From: Gigaspora margarita | Lineage: Eukaryota > Glomeromycota > Glomeromycetes > Diversisporales > Gigasporaceae | Length of the DNA: 64,000 bases | NCBI GenBank assembly: GCA_009809945.1 | Contig: WTPW01002482.1 | Span: 1 to 64,000 of the forward strand | Direction of reading: 5' to 3' | Shown here: positions 46,077 to 56,900 of the stretch, in pieces | Layout: each line of letters starts with the position of its first letter | How positions within the stretch are numbered: position 1 is the first letter of the stretch | Position numbers and translations under genes: made by a program | Notes under the pieces: model-generated | Seen by the model: only the letters and a program-made list of their open reading frames with translations | Told to the model about the DNA's origin: nothing | The model's database searches: none

Positions 46077-46722
46077 CCTCTGGGTCGATAGCATAGCGGT
46101 TATGCTCTGAGGATGCAAATTGAAAGGTCGCCAGTTCAATTTCCAGTGGAGGTGAAATCGTAATTCTATGTTTGCGGGTCCTACCATATTGGGAAAAATT
46201 GCATAGATCAGAGAGTTTTGAATAGGCAATTCCTGTAGCGGGTTGCAGGTATTGCAGCTAGTGTGGAACCTTCGTGTGGACCACTTAAATTAGGCACCAA
46301 AAGTGCACGTGTGGCTAGTTGTACCCTCATCTAGGTGCCGTCAATTGACAGTTCTCAAGTGGAGTGACGCTGCGAGTAGTCAGGATCAAAACCCTGGCGG
46401 TCGTTCTTGGGCTAGGACTATAATTTGAATAACCGAAGTCACGTGACGTATTGAGAGGCCGAAGTCTGAAAGGATACTTCAAGAACACGTGGTGGCACGT
46501 CCGGACTGCGATTCGTTCGTACCAACAGGTGACTTGCTCAGGTCGATAACTGGCGGGCCCTGCTGGGAGATAAAGTATCAGGTGAGACAACCCTACTCGG
46601 GCGCTCAATGAAGTCGCTAGGTAGATGCCTGCCCATTGTAAATTAGATCGTTGGTTATGTACTTGTACTATAATTTAAAGGTTTAATAAAGGTAGCGCTA
46701 GGTTGTTAAGATAAAAAAAAAA
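46077..46722 (+). mobile_element. tRNA-derived SINE, about 640 bp
   Basis: The head has an A-box-like tagcatagcgg (46089-46099) and a B-box-like agttcaatttcc (46133-46144) at tRNA-like spacing. This gives a pol III promoter within a diverged tRNA-like structure. The body is much richer in G+C than the surroundings. The 3' end is 'aataaaggtagcgctaggtt gttaag' plus an A-tail and (ta)n. The minus-strand open frame at 46327-46608 is a by-product of GC-rich sequence. Confidence 0.75.
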
Positions 46723-46745
46723 TATATATATATAATATATATAAT

Positions 46746-48349
46746 AATTCTAGCAAAATAAAGGAAAAGTAGTTTTGGGTTATAGTACAGTACAGGTAGA
46801 TGAAAAAGGTGAGGTTGTTGGGCACACCTATAGTGGCATGCAAGAATGGGCTTCTTCTACAAGAGCAGAACTAATAGGTATTTTGGAAGCACTGCTAAGT
46901 GTTCCAAGAGATAGTAAGATAACCATAAATATGGATAGTTAGATCGCAATAAACCTAATTAAAAAGGTTCTGAAATTTCAAAGGATGAGAGAGTAGCTAA
47001 AAATAAATAACACAGGCATATTAAGCACAATTAAGGAAGCAGTCCTGATGAAAAATCTGGATTAGAACTTGTGCAAAGTTACTGTACACTCCAAAAATAG
47101 ACTAAACGAACAGGCAGATATACTAGCAAAACAGGGCTGTAGAGAAAGAAGTTGCGAAGATGTTCTGGCTATAAGTACTAAAGGTTTTTTTCTAAAACCT
47201 GCATGGCATTCAAGAACTATCGAAGTTCCTTTTAGAGAATTTACTAAGAAGCTGCTTGGTACGGTTCACAAAGCAGAATAGACATTTATCCGAGGAAAAA
47301 ATAATGGAATCCATGCAGACAGAAACCTAGAAGCAGACTAGCTAATCTTCAAAAAATTGCTAATGCAAGTAAGAAAATCTCAAGGCAGAAGCATTAGAGA
47401 AAACCAAGTATGGAGTTTTAGGATCAAGAGTTTTAATAGGTTACTGCTGACGATGGAAAAAAGACAATTGTATAGACCAGATCTATATAAAGACAACAAA
47501 TATAAGAAATGCAATACAGAAAAAGAGACCTTTGAGTATTTAGTCACCTGCAATAAGGATACTCAGCTCTGGTCACGTGCTGAGAGCAAAATAGTTCAAA
47601 ATATATGGGAGAGTTTGAATAACAATACCAAGGCACTCTTCCCAATTGAGCTCCTAAAAAGGATTTTCTTTGCAGGAAATAGTAGCAAAGAATCAGACAA
47701 AGATCGATAGAGCAAACTAGCAAGAGGAATTATAAATGCTAGAGTTAGGGAGCTCTTAAAGGAAAACAGAATGTTCAAAAACAGAATCAATAAAGTGATT
47801 TTGCATTTCATGCAGGAATGGCTTCAGTTCTTTCAGGATGAAGTATAGAACCAGCAATGTACAGTTGTCTTAGAATGAGAGAAGAAAGCCGGTATACAAA
47901 AAAAAGAAAAGTACGAAAAAAGAAAAAGAGCAACAAAGAAGAAGAGAAGGAGTCAAAAAGGGAAAGAAATAGCCACAACAGAACTTAGAAAAGATGGTAC
48001 ATAGCTAATAAAGAAACAAGAAGAGTGGGAGAAGAGTTTTGAAATTGCTATTAAGGAACTATTCACATGGCTAGCAGAGGGAGTAACATCCTCTTGGTGT
48101 AGAAAATAAGGACAGTCATAATAGGTGGCAAGGCCTTGCTAGTAAAATATTTTTTCTACAAGCCTTAACGAAGGTGAAGGGAAGGTATGGAGGTGAAATC
48201 TTGCTATAGCAGGTCACACATAGGTGTCCTTCGTGACAACTGGGTGGGTCATACTTTAGATAGTAGCTTCAATTAGAAGTAGTATAATTTGTATAATTCA
48301 AAATATGATAAATAAAGTTATAGCATGACTGCTGAAAGGAAAAAAAAAA
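46746..48349 (+). mobile_element. 5'-truncated LINE (RNase H plus C-terminal domain), single frame with TAG stops
   Basis: From about 46763 one frame continues to a TAA near 48110. It starts within RNase H (VVLGYSTVQVDEKGEVVGHT), with the glutamate in SSTRAELIGILEALL, INMDS then TAG where DSQ is usual, and NEQADILAKQG. A C-terminal domain with CNTEKETFEYLVTCNKD follows, then a basic tail (KKEKYEKRKRATKKKRRSQK). Internal stops are eight TAG and one TGA, with no frameshift. The 3' UTR ends 'aataaagttatagcatgact gctgaaagg', poly(A) and (ta)n. The RT domain is absent through 5' truncation at about 46746. Same family as 37446-41225. Confidence 0.85.
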
Positions 48350-48454
48350 TATATATATATATATAATAATAATAAATAAATAATAAATTTTTATATTAAA
48401 TTATAAAAACTTGCGAATATTGTATATTTAATTTAAAATATATAATAATAATAA

Positions 48455-51214
48455 AACAAAACGCATTACTGATACTCAAGCACAATATATTATAAACACT
48501 GTTATTATTCCAGCTATTGAATATCAGCTACAAAATATTTTAATTAGTAGGTTAGCTTGCAACAAAATTCTTACTCAACATATAGGGCTAATCAAACATA
48601 AAGCCAAACTCAGCCATACTATCTCTACTAGTACTCTAATTCATCCTCAGTTATATAATAACAAAAATATTTGGGATATACAACTCCAACATCATATTTC
48701 AAACTTTGTTAAACACCTTAATGACAATAACCTACTTGGAACATCTTTGCATATTCGCATCCAGCAGATCCAAAACAATCTCTGGTCCACTACTAGCATT
48801 TTTTCACATTCTAATCCCACTATTGATGGACCTAACAAACAAACAACCAATTTCAAAATTATTCAATTGTTCAAACATCTTGGTTGGACAATTAATCCCA
48901 ATCCTAGCTATAGTATTCCCTATACAATCAAGGAAGGAAACATTTCATTGGAATCTCTTTTATCATTACATCCAAAGTATTCAACTTTTAAAAAGCAAAT
49001 TCGACACCATCATATTTTGTTTTTGAAACAACTTACTTCTTTTGACAATTCTTGTTTACTGGACTGGAAACATATCTCACCAAGAATCAACAAAATACCA
49101 AAAGGGAGAATACCTCTATGGTTCACATATTTAGAGGACCAAATTACTAGCCATTCATATGAACACACTCTTCACCAACATCTCCAGTTGCCCCAAAGCA
49201 ACTATTATAGTTATATAACAGGACACTTTTCTAGACACACCAAGCCATGGCTTATTACTCTTTTGAACAATCAAATTATTCTTGGCAAAGCATGGCGCAG
49301 ACCAACTACCTCTGACTTTACACTAATAACACACTGGAAAAGCTCTATTGAAACACAATTTACATAGCTATACCCTACTTCTCCTATCACTATATCTCCA
49401 TGCACTAGTTGCTCACTTAATTCTAATATCATCACAAACAAATGTACCATACTTATACCTACAAGTCATGCTACAAAATTCTTTGGCAGATTTAATCCAG
49501 ACAAAACAATTAACCTCAATGCAAATCATCTGGACCTTATCTACTCAATTGCAATTAGAAGCCCTATATATATTCCACCACCACCAAACCTTACTATCTC
49601 TATATCTCAAATTCCTTCTATATTTCACCCTAGTACTGCACAAGATACATTGCAACTTATCACTAATCATAACAGCAATCTGACAGAACTTACATTCTAC
49701 ACTGATGGATCAGTTCTTAATTTGGGAAATTCCCAATGTTCTATGGGAATAGGCGGGATACAATTAGAAAACCAAACTATTACACACACCTTCCAGGCAC
49801 AAATTAAATTCTGGCCATGTTCCTTCAAAGCTGAACTAGTAGCAATCCTATCTGCTATTATTACTGCTCCTAGAAACTGCTCAATTCAAATTTTTACAGA
49901 CTCTCAATCAGTAATTTCTAAATTTAACAACCTTACAAATAACAAGCCAATATCCCGATCTCTAAACATTCTTAATACTCCTTATGGGTCCATTTGGAGC
50001 ACTTTACTAAATTTTATTAAATCCTATAATCTCAATATCACTTTTTATAAAGTCACTGCACATCAAGACAATGAATTCAACAACAAAGCAGACTAACTAG
50101 CACACAGTTACCAAATTGCTCCATATCTTCTTTTTAACTTCAACAATATTTACAATACTCAATTTACACTCTCAATTGACAATCTTCCTATGGAGCTTCC
50201 TATTCGTTGCAGTGTTAGAACAGTATGCTACACACACATATTCACACTCTGGACATCACAAAACTGATTTCAACAATGGACAACAATCTCCCAGCATATA
50301 TGCTGGAATGCAACCTGGCTCTATATTAACAATAATCAAAAAATCTCAAATTTTGCACATAGCTTTTAGTCCTCAACACTCAAATCATTCAGAATCAAAA
50401 TACTTATAGATGATCTTCCCTCCCCTCACATTTTACACAAAAGAAACCTTTCATATTTCAACAAATGTCATATATGCCAACAAGCAAGTTATGCATTACA
50501 TTGAATTATATGTCCAACTTGTGAACCTATACTAAAAATTATAGAAGATTCACTGCACCATATTCTCAAACCCAACAAAATGAATATTTCACAATCAACT
50601 GCTAACAACCTCTATACCCAAATAATGCATCTTGATAGTTTTCAAATTCATTACTCCTCTAACAAACCCTCATTGTTCTCTACCCTAACTGATCTCATCC
50701 TACTAGATATTATTCACACACTAAGCGAATATACAACATCACAAAAAACTTCAAAAACACTCTCTATTCAACTTTTGCTACATATTAACCAGCTTATCTA
50801 TACAAACATCTGGATTCCATACTGCATTGGCAGATCCCAAAATCATCAATTATATTTACAACACCCAACTCCAGTTACTTCTCTAAATTCAATCAGTCAG
50901 TCAACAAATCATACACAGAACTATGAATCTATAACATATATTTCTATGCTCAAAATAGAAACTTGGCTTATTAAATGGATCAAATACTCCATACACCCTT
51001 CTGATATTTTTATATATACACAAATCTAAGTAAGCCTTGGCCACTCTGGTAGGTTTAGGCCACAGATAATTATTGTAGTTTACTTCAGTATATGTCTGAG
51101 CTTTTATTCTTAGTATTAGATCTAAAAAATGAAAGTTTTTCCAGTATTGTAAAAAGTTTCAATTAAATTTAATAAGGATAAGAGCAAGGTCTCACCTTAA
51201 ACATTAAAAAAAAA
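48455..51214 (+). mobile_element. 5'-truncated LINE (RT thumb, RNase H, zinc-knuckle) in one frame with five stops
   Basis: One frame runs from about 48455 to the terminal TAA near 51027 (about 2.57 kb). It has INTVIIPAIEYQLQNIL (after the RT core), an RNase H domain with all four acidic residues (YTDGS, D at 49704; KAELVAI, E at 49833; FTDSQSV, D at 49899; NNKAD, D at 50091) and VTAHQDNEFNNKAD, then KCHICQQ ... ICPTCEP (about 50460-50530). In-frame stops: TAG 49365, TAA 50094, TGA near 50259, TAG near 50368, TGA near 50501. The 3' UTR includes 'ggtaggtttaggccacagat' and 'gagcaaggtctcacc' before the A-tail. It is a different family from the LINE next to it. Confidence 0.85.
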
Positions 51215-51847
51215 TATATATATATAATAATAATAAATAAATAAATTTTAAATTAATAATAAATAAAAAAAATAAAATTTTATAATAAATTGCGAAAACT
51301 TGTAAAAACTTTCAAAAACCTGTAAAACGTCCAAAAAGCATGATTATGTGAATATAATAATTATTAATTGACAGATGCATTTTGTATATTGATTATATAT
51401 CAATTATTAACTATCATAGATATATATCAATTAAAATCACTATCAATATATTGGTTATATATCGATTATTAACTATCATAGATATATATCAATTATAATC
51501 ACTATCGATAATAATCAGCAGGGGTGTGTGTAATCAATATATATCTACTTGGCTAGTAATCGATATATAAAATTTGCTGATGATAAGCACTATTAACTTA
51601 GTAAGAAAAAATTTAAAATATAAAAATATATTTATGTTATTCAAACTCAAACTAGTTTGCAAACTTCAAATCAAACTCAAATCAAACTTAGTATAGTATT
51701 TGGGTTTGGTTTGAATTTGATTATTTTTTATTTGAATTTTGGTTTGATCTCAAACTTTATAAAATTTATAGTTTGAGTTTGGTTTGATTTGGAGTTTTAT
51801 CAAACTCAAATCAAACCTGAATCAAACTTTGGAACTCTAGATACAAA

Positions 51848-52439
51848 TATATACTAGTGATAACCACTACTAGTAATAAATAGCAAACTCTAATTTTAAT
51901 AAATTAAATTATATACATACTAATCAATTTTATTATTTTTATCCCATTCACCTGCTTCTTCTATTTCTAAAAATAATTCTATCCAAAATTGAGACTAATA
52001 TTTTCTTAAATGTTAACTAGCAGGCTTCAATTTGTTGATTATTTATTGATGACCCATATTTTCAAGATAATGAATTAGCATATATATCAGTATAATTTTC
52101 TCAAAAAAACATATAAGTAGGTGCTATTAATGCATATTCTACTTTCAGGTTCAGATCTAATTAATCTAGATATGATTCCTATATAATTTAATTAATTTAA
52201 TTAATATTATTAGGTAAAAATACAATAGTGACCTGTCGCTATATGACCTCTATATAATTGAATCATTTTTTAATTGTTGATCATATATAGATTTTCTGTT
52301 TTTTATTTAATTTAATGTGATTTTTTTAATGCATATTTTGTTTTAGAATCTTTATTGGAGTCATCATTGGAGTCATTGCTACTAGTATTATTGTTGGAGC
52401 TTCAGAACTATTATTATTTGGTGCACTTTTTCAATAATT
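51848..52439. other. AT-rich intergenic sequence
   Basis: No recognisable feature. Confidence 0.4.
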
Positions 52440-53260
52440 TTTTTTTATAGTTAATTCAGTAGGTTCATTATTTTTTATAGGCTCTTAACTGTTTAATAGG
52501 TTCTTCATTTTTTTTCAGTAGTTCTTTATTGATTTTTAGTGAGTAAGTTTTATTTTATAGTAGCTTTTAATAGGTTCTTTATTTTCTTTTTAGTAAGTCT
52601 TTCAGTAGCTTTTTATTATTTTTAGAAGTTTTTTGGTGGTTCTTTATCATTTTTCAGTTATTTTTTAGCAGATAAGTTTTTTTTATAGTTGATTCATTGT
52701 TTTTTAGGCTTTTAATAGGTTCTTTGGTTTTTTTTCAGTAAATCCTTCATTATTTCAGTGGGTTCTTCATCATTTTTTAGTCATTTTTCGATGAGTAATT
52801 TGTTATTTTTTATAGGCTTTTAATAGATTCTTCATTTTTTTATGGTTTTAGTAAGTTCTTTGTTTTCTTTTCAGTAAGTTCTTTGGTGGCTTTCATCATT
52901 TTTGGTGGATTCTTCGATGGTTCTTCATCATTTTTTGAATATTTTTTGGCAAATAAATTTTTTTTATAGTAGGTTTGTTGTTTTTTATAAGCTTTTAATA
53001 GGTTCTTCATTTCTTTTTAGGAAGTTTTTCAGTGGCTCTTTGTTATTTTCAGTGGGTTCTTCAGTTGTTTTTATCATTTTTCGGTCATTTTTTAGCAGGT
53101 AAGTTTTTTGTTACTTCGTCAGTGAGTTCTGGAAGTCTTTCGGTGGCTCTTCATTATTTTTTGATAGGTAATCTGTCATTTTTCAGTAAGGTAGGTTGTT
53201 TGTCTCTTTGTTAAGATAGTTCTTTGAAAATTCTTTGTCCATTTCTGTAGTTCATTGTTT
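52440..53260. repeat. Degenerate minisatellite, 'ggttctt(t/c)atttttttttcagt' type
   Basis: Repeated words ggttctt(t/c)att, ttttcagtaagttctt and ttttagcaggtaag alternate with T-tracts in units of roughly 50 bp. Read on the minus strand the less decayed units encode Glu/Pro/Lys-rich stretches, so it may be an old repetitive coding region. The plus-strand open frames at 52902-53214 are not genes. Confidence 0.6.
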
Positions 53261-53964
53261 TTGGTATAGTTCTTGTTGTTTTTTAGTTTATTTGTCACCT
53301 TTTCATTCCTACTTCCATCTTATTTTTAATCTGTTTTTCAGCACATTTTTTTTCTGTTTTTGATTCTTCCCATTTTTGATTTGTTTTTTTTTATAATTTG
53401 TAAATTAAAAAAAAATAAATTAAATTTAAAAAAAAATTTAAATTAATAAATAAAAATAAAAAAAATAAATTAAATAAATTAAGGCTTGGAGCCAGGTTTT
53501 TTTAATATTAAACCCAGATTTACCTTTTTTTTTAACTCTTTTTGGTCTTTATTTTAAAGCACATGTAATTGACCAATTGAATTCGATCATGTGCATCATG
53601 TGCTCATATCAAGCACTTGATGCATATGATCAAATTTGATTAGTTGATCACAGGGTTGCCATTCTAACAGGTCACTATAAAATAACGCCCATATTATTAA
53701 TTATTTTTACTAAAATATATATTAATTTTAACTAATAATCAATAAATATAAATATTAATTAATATTATAAAATTTGTTTATAAAATCAAACTATTGTTAT
53801 TAGCAAATTTTATAAATTTACTAGAAATCAAAAATTTAGAAAAAGGCCAATTTATAATTTATTATTTTATTAATTTTTTAACCAATTATATTAATTGCAA
53901 TTTTCTAGATTACTAATATTTAGTAATAATATAATATATATAAAATTTGCTAATTATAGTAATT
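53261..53964. other. AT-rich intergenic sequence
   Basis: No gene recognised. It holds T-tracts and A-tracts near 53400-53480. Confidence 0.4.
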
Positions 53965-54690
53965 TAAAAAGTATTGCCAAGACCCAATGGAGCTCTGGGC
54001 ATACCCATATGGGAGTCTTTGAATATTAGAAGGATTTGGGATCGCCAATACAAATATATGCTGGTATAAGTGCATGCAGTAGTAACTGGGTTCACTCTAG
54101 CCTCATGATACTATCCAACTATATTCAGTACTGGAAGTATTAGCAAAACATGCCCAGGAACCTTACCACTATAGTGAGAAGTACAGTTGTTCGCACATTT
54201 CCAAATTCAGAATGTTAAATTCTGGGTCCTCAAGTCACAGAAAACCAGCTGGTTGTAACAGCATGTAGGCTTGAAATACTTATCCATATGGTAGAGGCAG
54301 CTGCATGGCTTGAAATACGAACCCAGAGAAGTATGCTAGTAAGGGATTTTCTGGCATACCAGATTTCAGGTACACCAATTTGGAAGCATAAAGTGCCTAC
54401 CTGGCATACACCAAATTGGAAGTAATGAATTAGGAAATGTGGGTAAAGTGGCAGACATGTGGATGTTAATTGTTGGTTGAAAAGAGATATACAAATCCAG
54501 GTCAACTATATAAATAGGAATATAGAAGGCTCTGGTGGGTTTTGGCCATAGATAAAAGGTTTTACAGCCTGAAGTCCTAGTCTCAATACTTGTATATAAT
54601 ATGTATGTATAAAGGCACCACCATATATCAATTTGCTTAAATATTAATAAAGTTTGGGCATGAGCTACACTCTTAATATTAAAAAAATAA
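53965..54690 (+). mobile_element. SINE-like retroelement sharing the LINE 3' tail
   Basis: A G+C-richer block of about 720 bp. It contains two related segments ('ttgaaatacttatccatatg' and 'ttgaaatacgaacccagaga') and ends 'ggctctggtgggttttggcc atagataaaagg ... aataaagtttgggcatgagc', then an A-rich tail. The tail follows the pattern of the LINE end at 51035-51214. No tRNA-like head is clear. The minus-strand frames at 54230-54704 are not considered coding. Confidence 0.55.
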
Positions 54691-54739
54691 GAAATGCATT
54701 GCAATAATATAATTAATTAAATAAAATTTTAATTACCAT

Positions 54740-55000
54740 TAATTTGCTTTATTGTATCAAGATAATATTTTAAAATTATACTTGATTTTTTATTAGTTGT
54801 ATCTACTTCAAGCCAAATAATATATTATAAAAATGCATCAATTGTTCTATGAATAAAATTTTCAATGCTATAACTTGTTATATCCATCAGTACTCTATAT
54901 AAAATTAAGACCAGGAATATTCATTATACATCAAATAAGTTATTTTCTTTTCGATTGTTCATTGCTTCTGGATCAATATAATATATATTATCACAAACTT
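54740..55000 (-). pseudogene. Possible coding scrap, unknown
   Basis: The minus strand reads IYYIDPEAMNNRKENNLFDV (about 54995-54935), followed by stop-interrupted ALKILFIEQLMHFYNILF. It looks protein-like in composition. It may belong to one old gene with the scrap at 56690-56880, split by the Tc1-type element between them. I do not recognise it. Confidence 0.3.
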
Positions 55001-55317
55001 TTTTTTATATTAATTATAATAATATATTAGTATAATTAAATAAATATAAATATTATAATAGCAATTGAATTTAAATTTATTATAAATAATCTGATTGATT
55101 TATAGTAATTTACTAAATATTTAACCTATTAATAAATGCCTTATTTACTAATTGTATATAATTTTTAAATATAAAAAACCTTACTCTATAGCAAAAAGAG
55201 CAGACTGCAAATTTTTTTTAAAAAATACAATTTTTCAAAAAATTAAAGTAGTAAGCATAAAATTATAAAATCAAAATTTTGTTTATTGCTTTTTATTGCT
55301 ATAGGGTTCCATATATA

Positions 55318-56619
55318 CAGTGACCTACCATATTATTTCGGACACTTTTTGGGCATCCATCACTCAAAATCAGGTAAGTAAATGCAGCATGAAAGTTATA
55401 TCACATGTCCAGTTGATCTAATGGTACAACATACTAAAATTTGGTGCAATTTCATTAGATTGCGCTGAAGTTATGCAAAAGTTAGTACAAAATAGCATTT
55501 TCGGGTTTGTGCGAAAACTGATTTTCAGAATTTTTTGAATTGCTTTTTTTTTAAAAAAAAATTCACAAAAAATCAATTTTTTGCTTAGATCAGTTCAAAT
55601 TTCACTCAAATGTAGTGTGACACCTAGATCACATTACACAGTATAAAAAAAAGTATATCTATATGACCAATCAGCATAAAAAAAAACAAATGTGCATCTT
55701 AATTTTTTTTTCACAAAAAATGGGTGTGAAGAAAGATTTAACAGAAAGTCAGCAAGGAGATATAATTTATAGACACCAAAGAGGTGATTCACTTCAAACA
55801 ATTGTAGCTGTGGATGGTTGTAGTAAAAGTTCTATGGGGAACATCATAAAGCAGTACAGTGAGTCAGGCACAGAAATTCAAAAAAAAGGACTGGTTGACC
55901 GAAAACTCTAACACCTTTGGATCTTGAAAACCTTAAAGGCTTAGTTACAGGTGGCAACTGCTGTCTTAGCCTTACACAAATAACCAATCTACACAATTGT
56001 CAAAGCAAAAAAACAATTTCTGAGAGTACTATGTGCTGTGCTTTGCACAGTTTGGGTTTGTCCTCATGTGTCACCCTCAAAGCCTTTTAACATGGCTGAG
56101 AATACAAAAAAAGGTATAAATAGGCACTTGAACATCAGGAGTAATGTGTTTTGTCAGACGAGTCCTATATTCATTTTTTTCTGGGTTCCTCTAGCATGAA
56201 CCAAAGAAATTAATTGCATTAGTAATCTCATAGAGCTGGATGCTTTTGTTAAAAAATCGTGTTATGAAACACTACTAGAACTTTGCTACAGACTGTCGCT
56301 AGCATCCCAATCGGGTTGATGCTTGTATAGAAACTGGGGGCAGACCCAACAAATGTTACAATATAATTTGTTTTTTTTTTTATATAAAACTGTAAAAAAA
56401 AAAAAAAAAATAGAATTTTGCTCTTCGCACAAATGAAAAAATCAAATTTTTAGAATTTTTTATATAACTACTGTGTGATGTAATGAAATTGCACCAAATT
56501 TTAGTATTTTGTACTATTAGATCGACTGGTCACATGATATAAATTTTGTGCTATGTTTATTTATCCGATTTTGAGCAATGGCTGCCAAAAAGTGTCCTTA
56601 ATAATATGGTAAGCCACTG
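55318..56619 (+). mobile_element. Tc1/mariner-type element, 1302 bp, with long TIRs
   Basis: The ends cagtgacctaccatattatt and aataatatggtaagccactg are TIRs that extend, with divergence, for about 200 bp (the caccaaattttagta words on both sides). TA flanks at 55316-55317 and 56620-56621. It contains a broken transposase (55720-56345). Confidence 0.9.
55720..56345 (+). pseudogene. Tc1-type transposase, truncated and frameshifted
   Basis: From the ATG at 55720: MGVKKDLTESQQGDIIYRHQ and TIVAVDGCSKSSMGNIIKQY, the first helix-turn-helix of a paired-like DNA-binding region. After a frame change near 55900 comes GRPKTLTPLDLENLKGLV (the GRP hook and second helix-turn-helix), then SESTMCCALHSLGLSS. 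Near 56155 comes VLSDESYIHFF, equivalent to the first catalytic Asp (SDES) of Tc1 transposases. The rest of the DDE domain is largely deleted or unreadable before the right TIR. The frame at 55663 begins upstream, but the ATG at 55720 fits the family start better. Confidence 0.8.
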
Positions 56620-56689
56620 TAAAAATAGTAGATTTTTATAATAAAAATAAATATTTTTATATTGTATAGTTAATATTTATAATTTTAAA

Positions 56690-56900
56690 TTAAGTACCTG
56701 GATGCATATATTTGATATTTAATCCACAATTTATGCTTTATAACACAAATTTCATAAAACTTGTTACTATTTTGAATTTCATAAAAAACTTTTTTTATTA
56801 ATTGTGAATTAGAACATATTTGATTTTGTTTTAATAAATTCCATTTTTTTCTTAATATTTAATATATCTTTTGCTGAACAAAATAAATAATTAATTAATA
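56690..56900 (-). pseudogene. Possible coding scrap, unknown
   Basis: The minus strand reads FCSAKDILNIKKKWNLLKQN, then ICSNSQLIKKVFYEIQNSNK, then KLWIKYQIYAS without an internal stop. The composition is protein-like. No family is recognised with confidence. Confidence 0.35.

Larger units (their letters stand above)
43952..51582. mobile_element. Large TIR element X2, nested in Y and expanded by retroelement insertions
   Basis: The left end catctgtaaattttatatat and the right end atatataaaatttgctgatg are inverted repeats related to X1 (32784-35108). The sequence at 51295-51360 is the complement of 33088-33165 in X1 (cacataatcatgctttttta word), which supports common ancestry. The interior holds the family D MITE, an N gap, 'cggcactttgcaagaa' repeats, a SINE and two LINEs. 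Confidence 0.65.
41876..51839. mobile_element. 9.96-kb hAT-like element Y with perfect 8-bp target duplication, carrying nested elements
   Basis: The left end tagggttcctacaaacctga and the right end gattcaaactttggaactcta-type (ending ggaactcta) are inverted repeats. Each end continues for about 200 bp in 'gtttgatttgagtttg'-type words and includes gtttgcaaacta / tagtttgcaaac. The flanks are gatacaaa at 41868-41875 and 51840-51847, identical. Nested inside are the X2 element (43952-51582) with its MITE, SINE and two LINEs. Without them Y would be about 2.3 kb and non-autonomous; no transposase is visible. Confidence 0.85.

Noticed and set aside
46077-46152. Functional tRNA gene
   Set aside because: A- and B-box words are present but the stems do not pair properly and the transcript would continue into a 640-bp body; best explained as a SINE head.
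46327-46608. Minus-strand open frame of 93 codons
   Set aside because: Falls in the GC-richer SINE body, where stops are rarer; no protein features.
46763-48113. TAG read as a sense codon in this organism
   Set aside because: The neighbouring LINE and other pseudogenes also carry TAA and TGA, and intact short genes end in ordinary stops. A mutation bias explains the data with fewer assumptions, so recoding is kept only as an alternative to test.
48706-49683. Overlapping frames at 48706-49026 and 49348-49683
   Set aside because: The alternate frame 48747-50096 carries the LINE protein motifs; these are shadows.
54230-54704. Two overlapping minus-strand frames
   Set aside because: They lie in the SINE-like block and show no conserved protein features.
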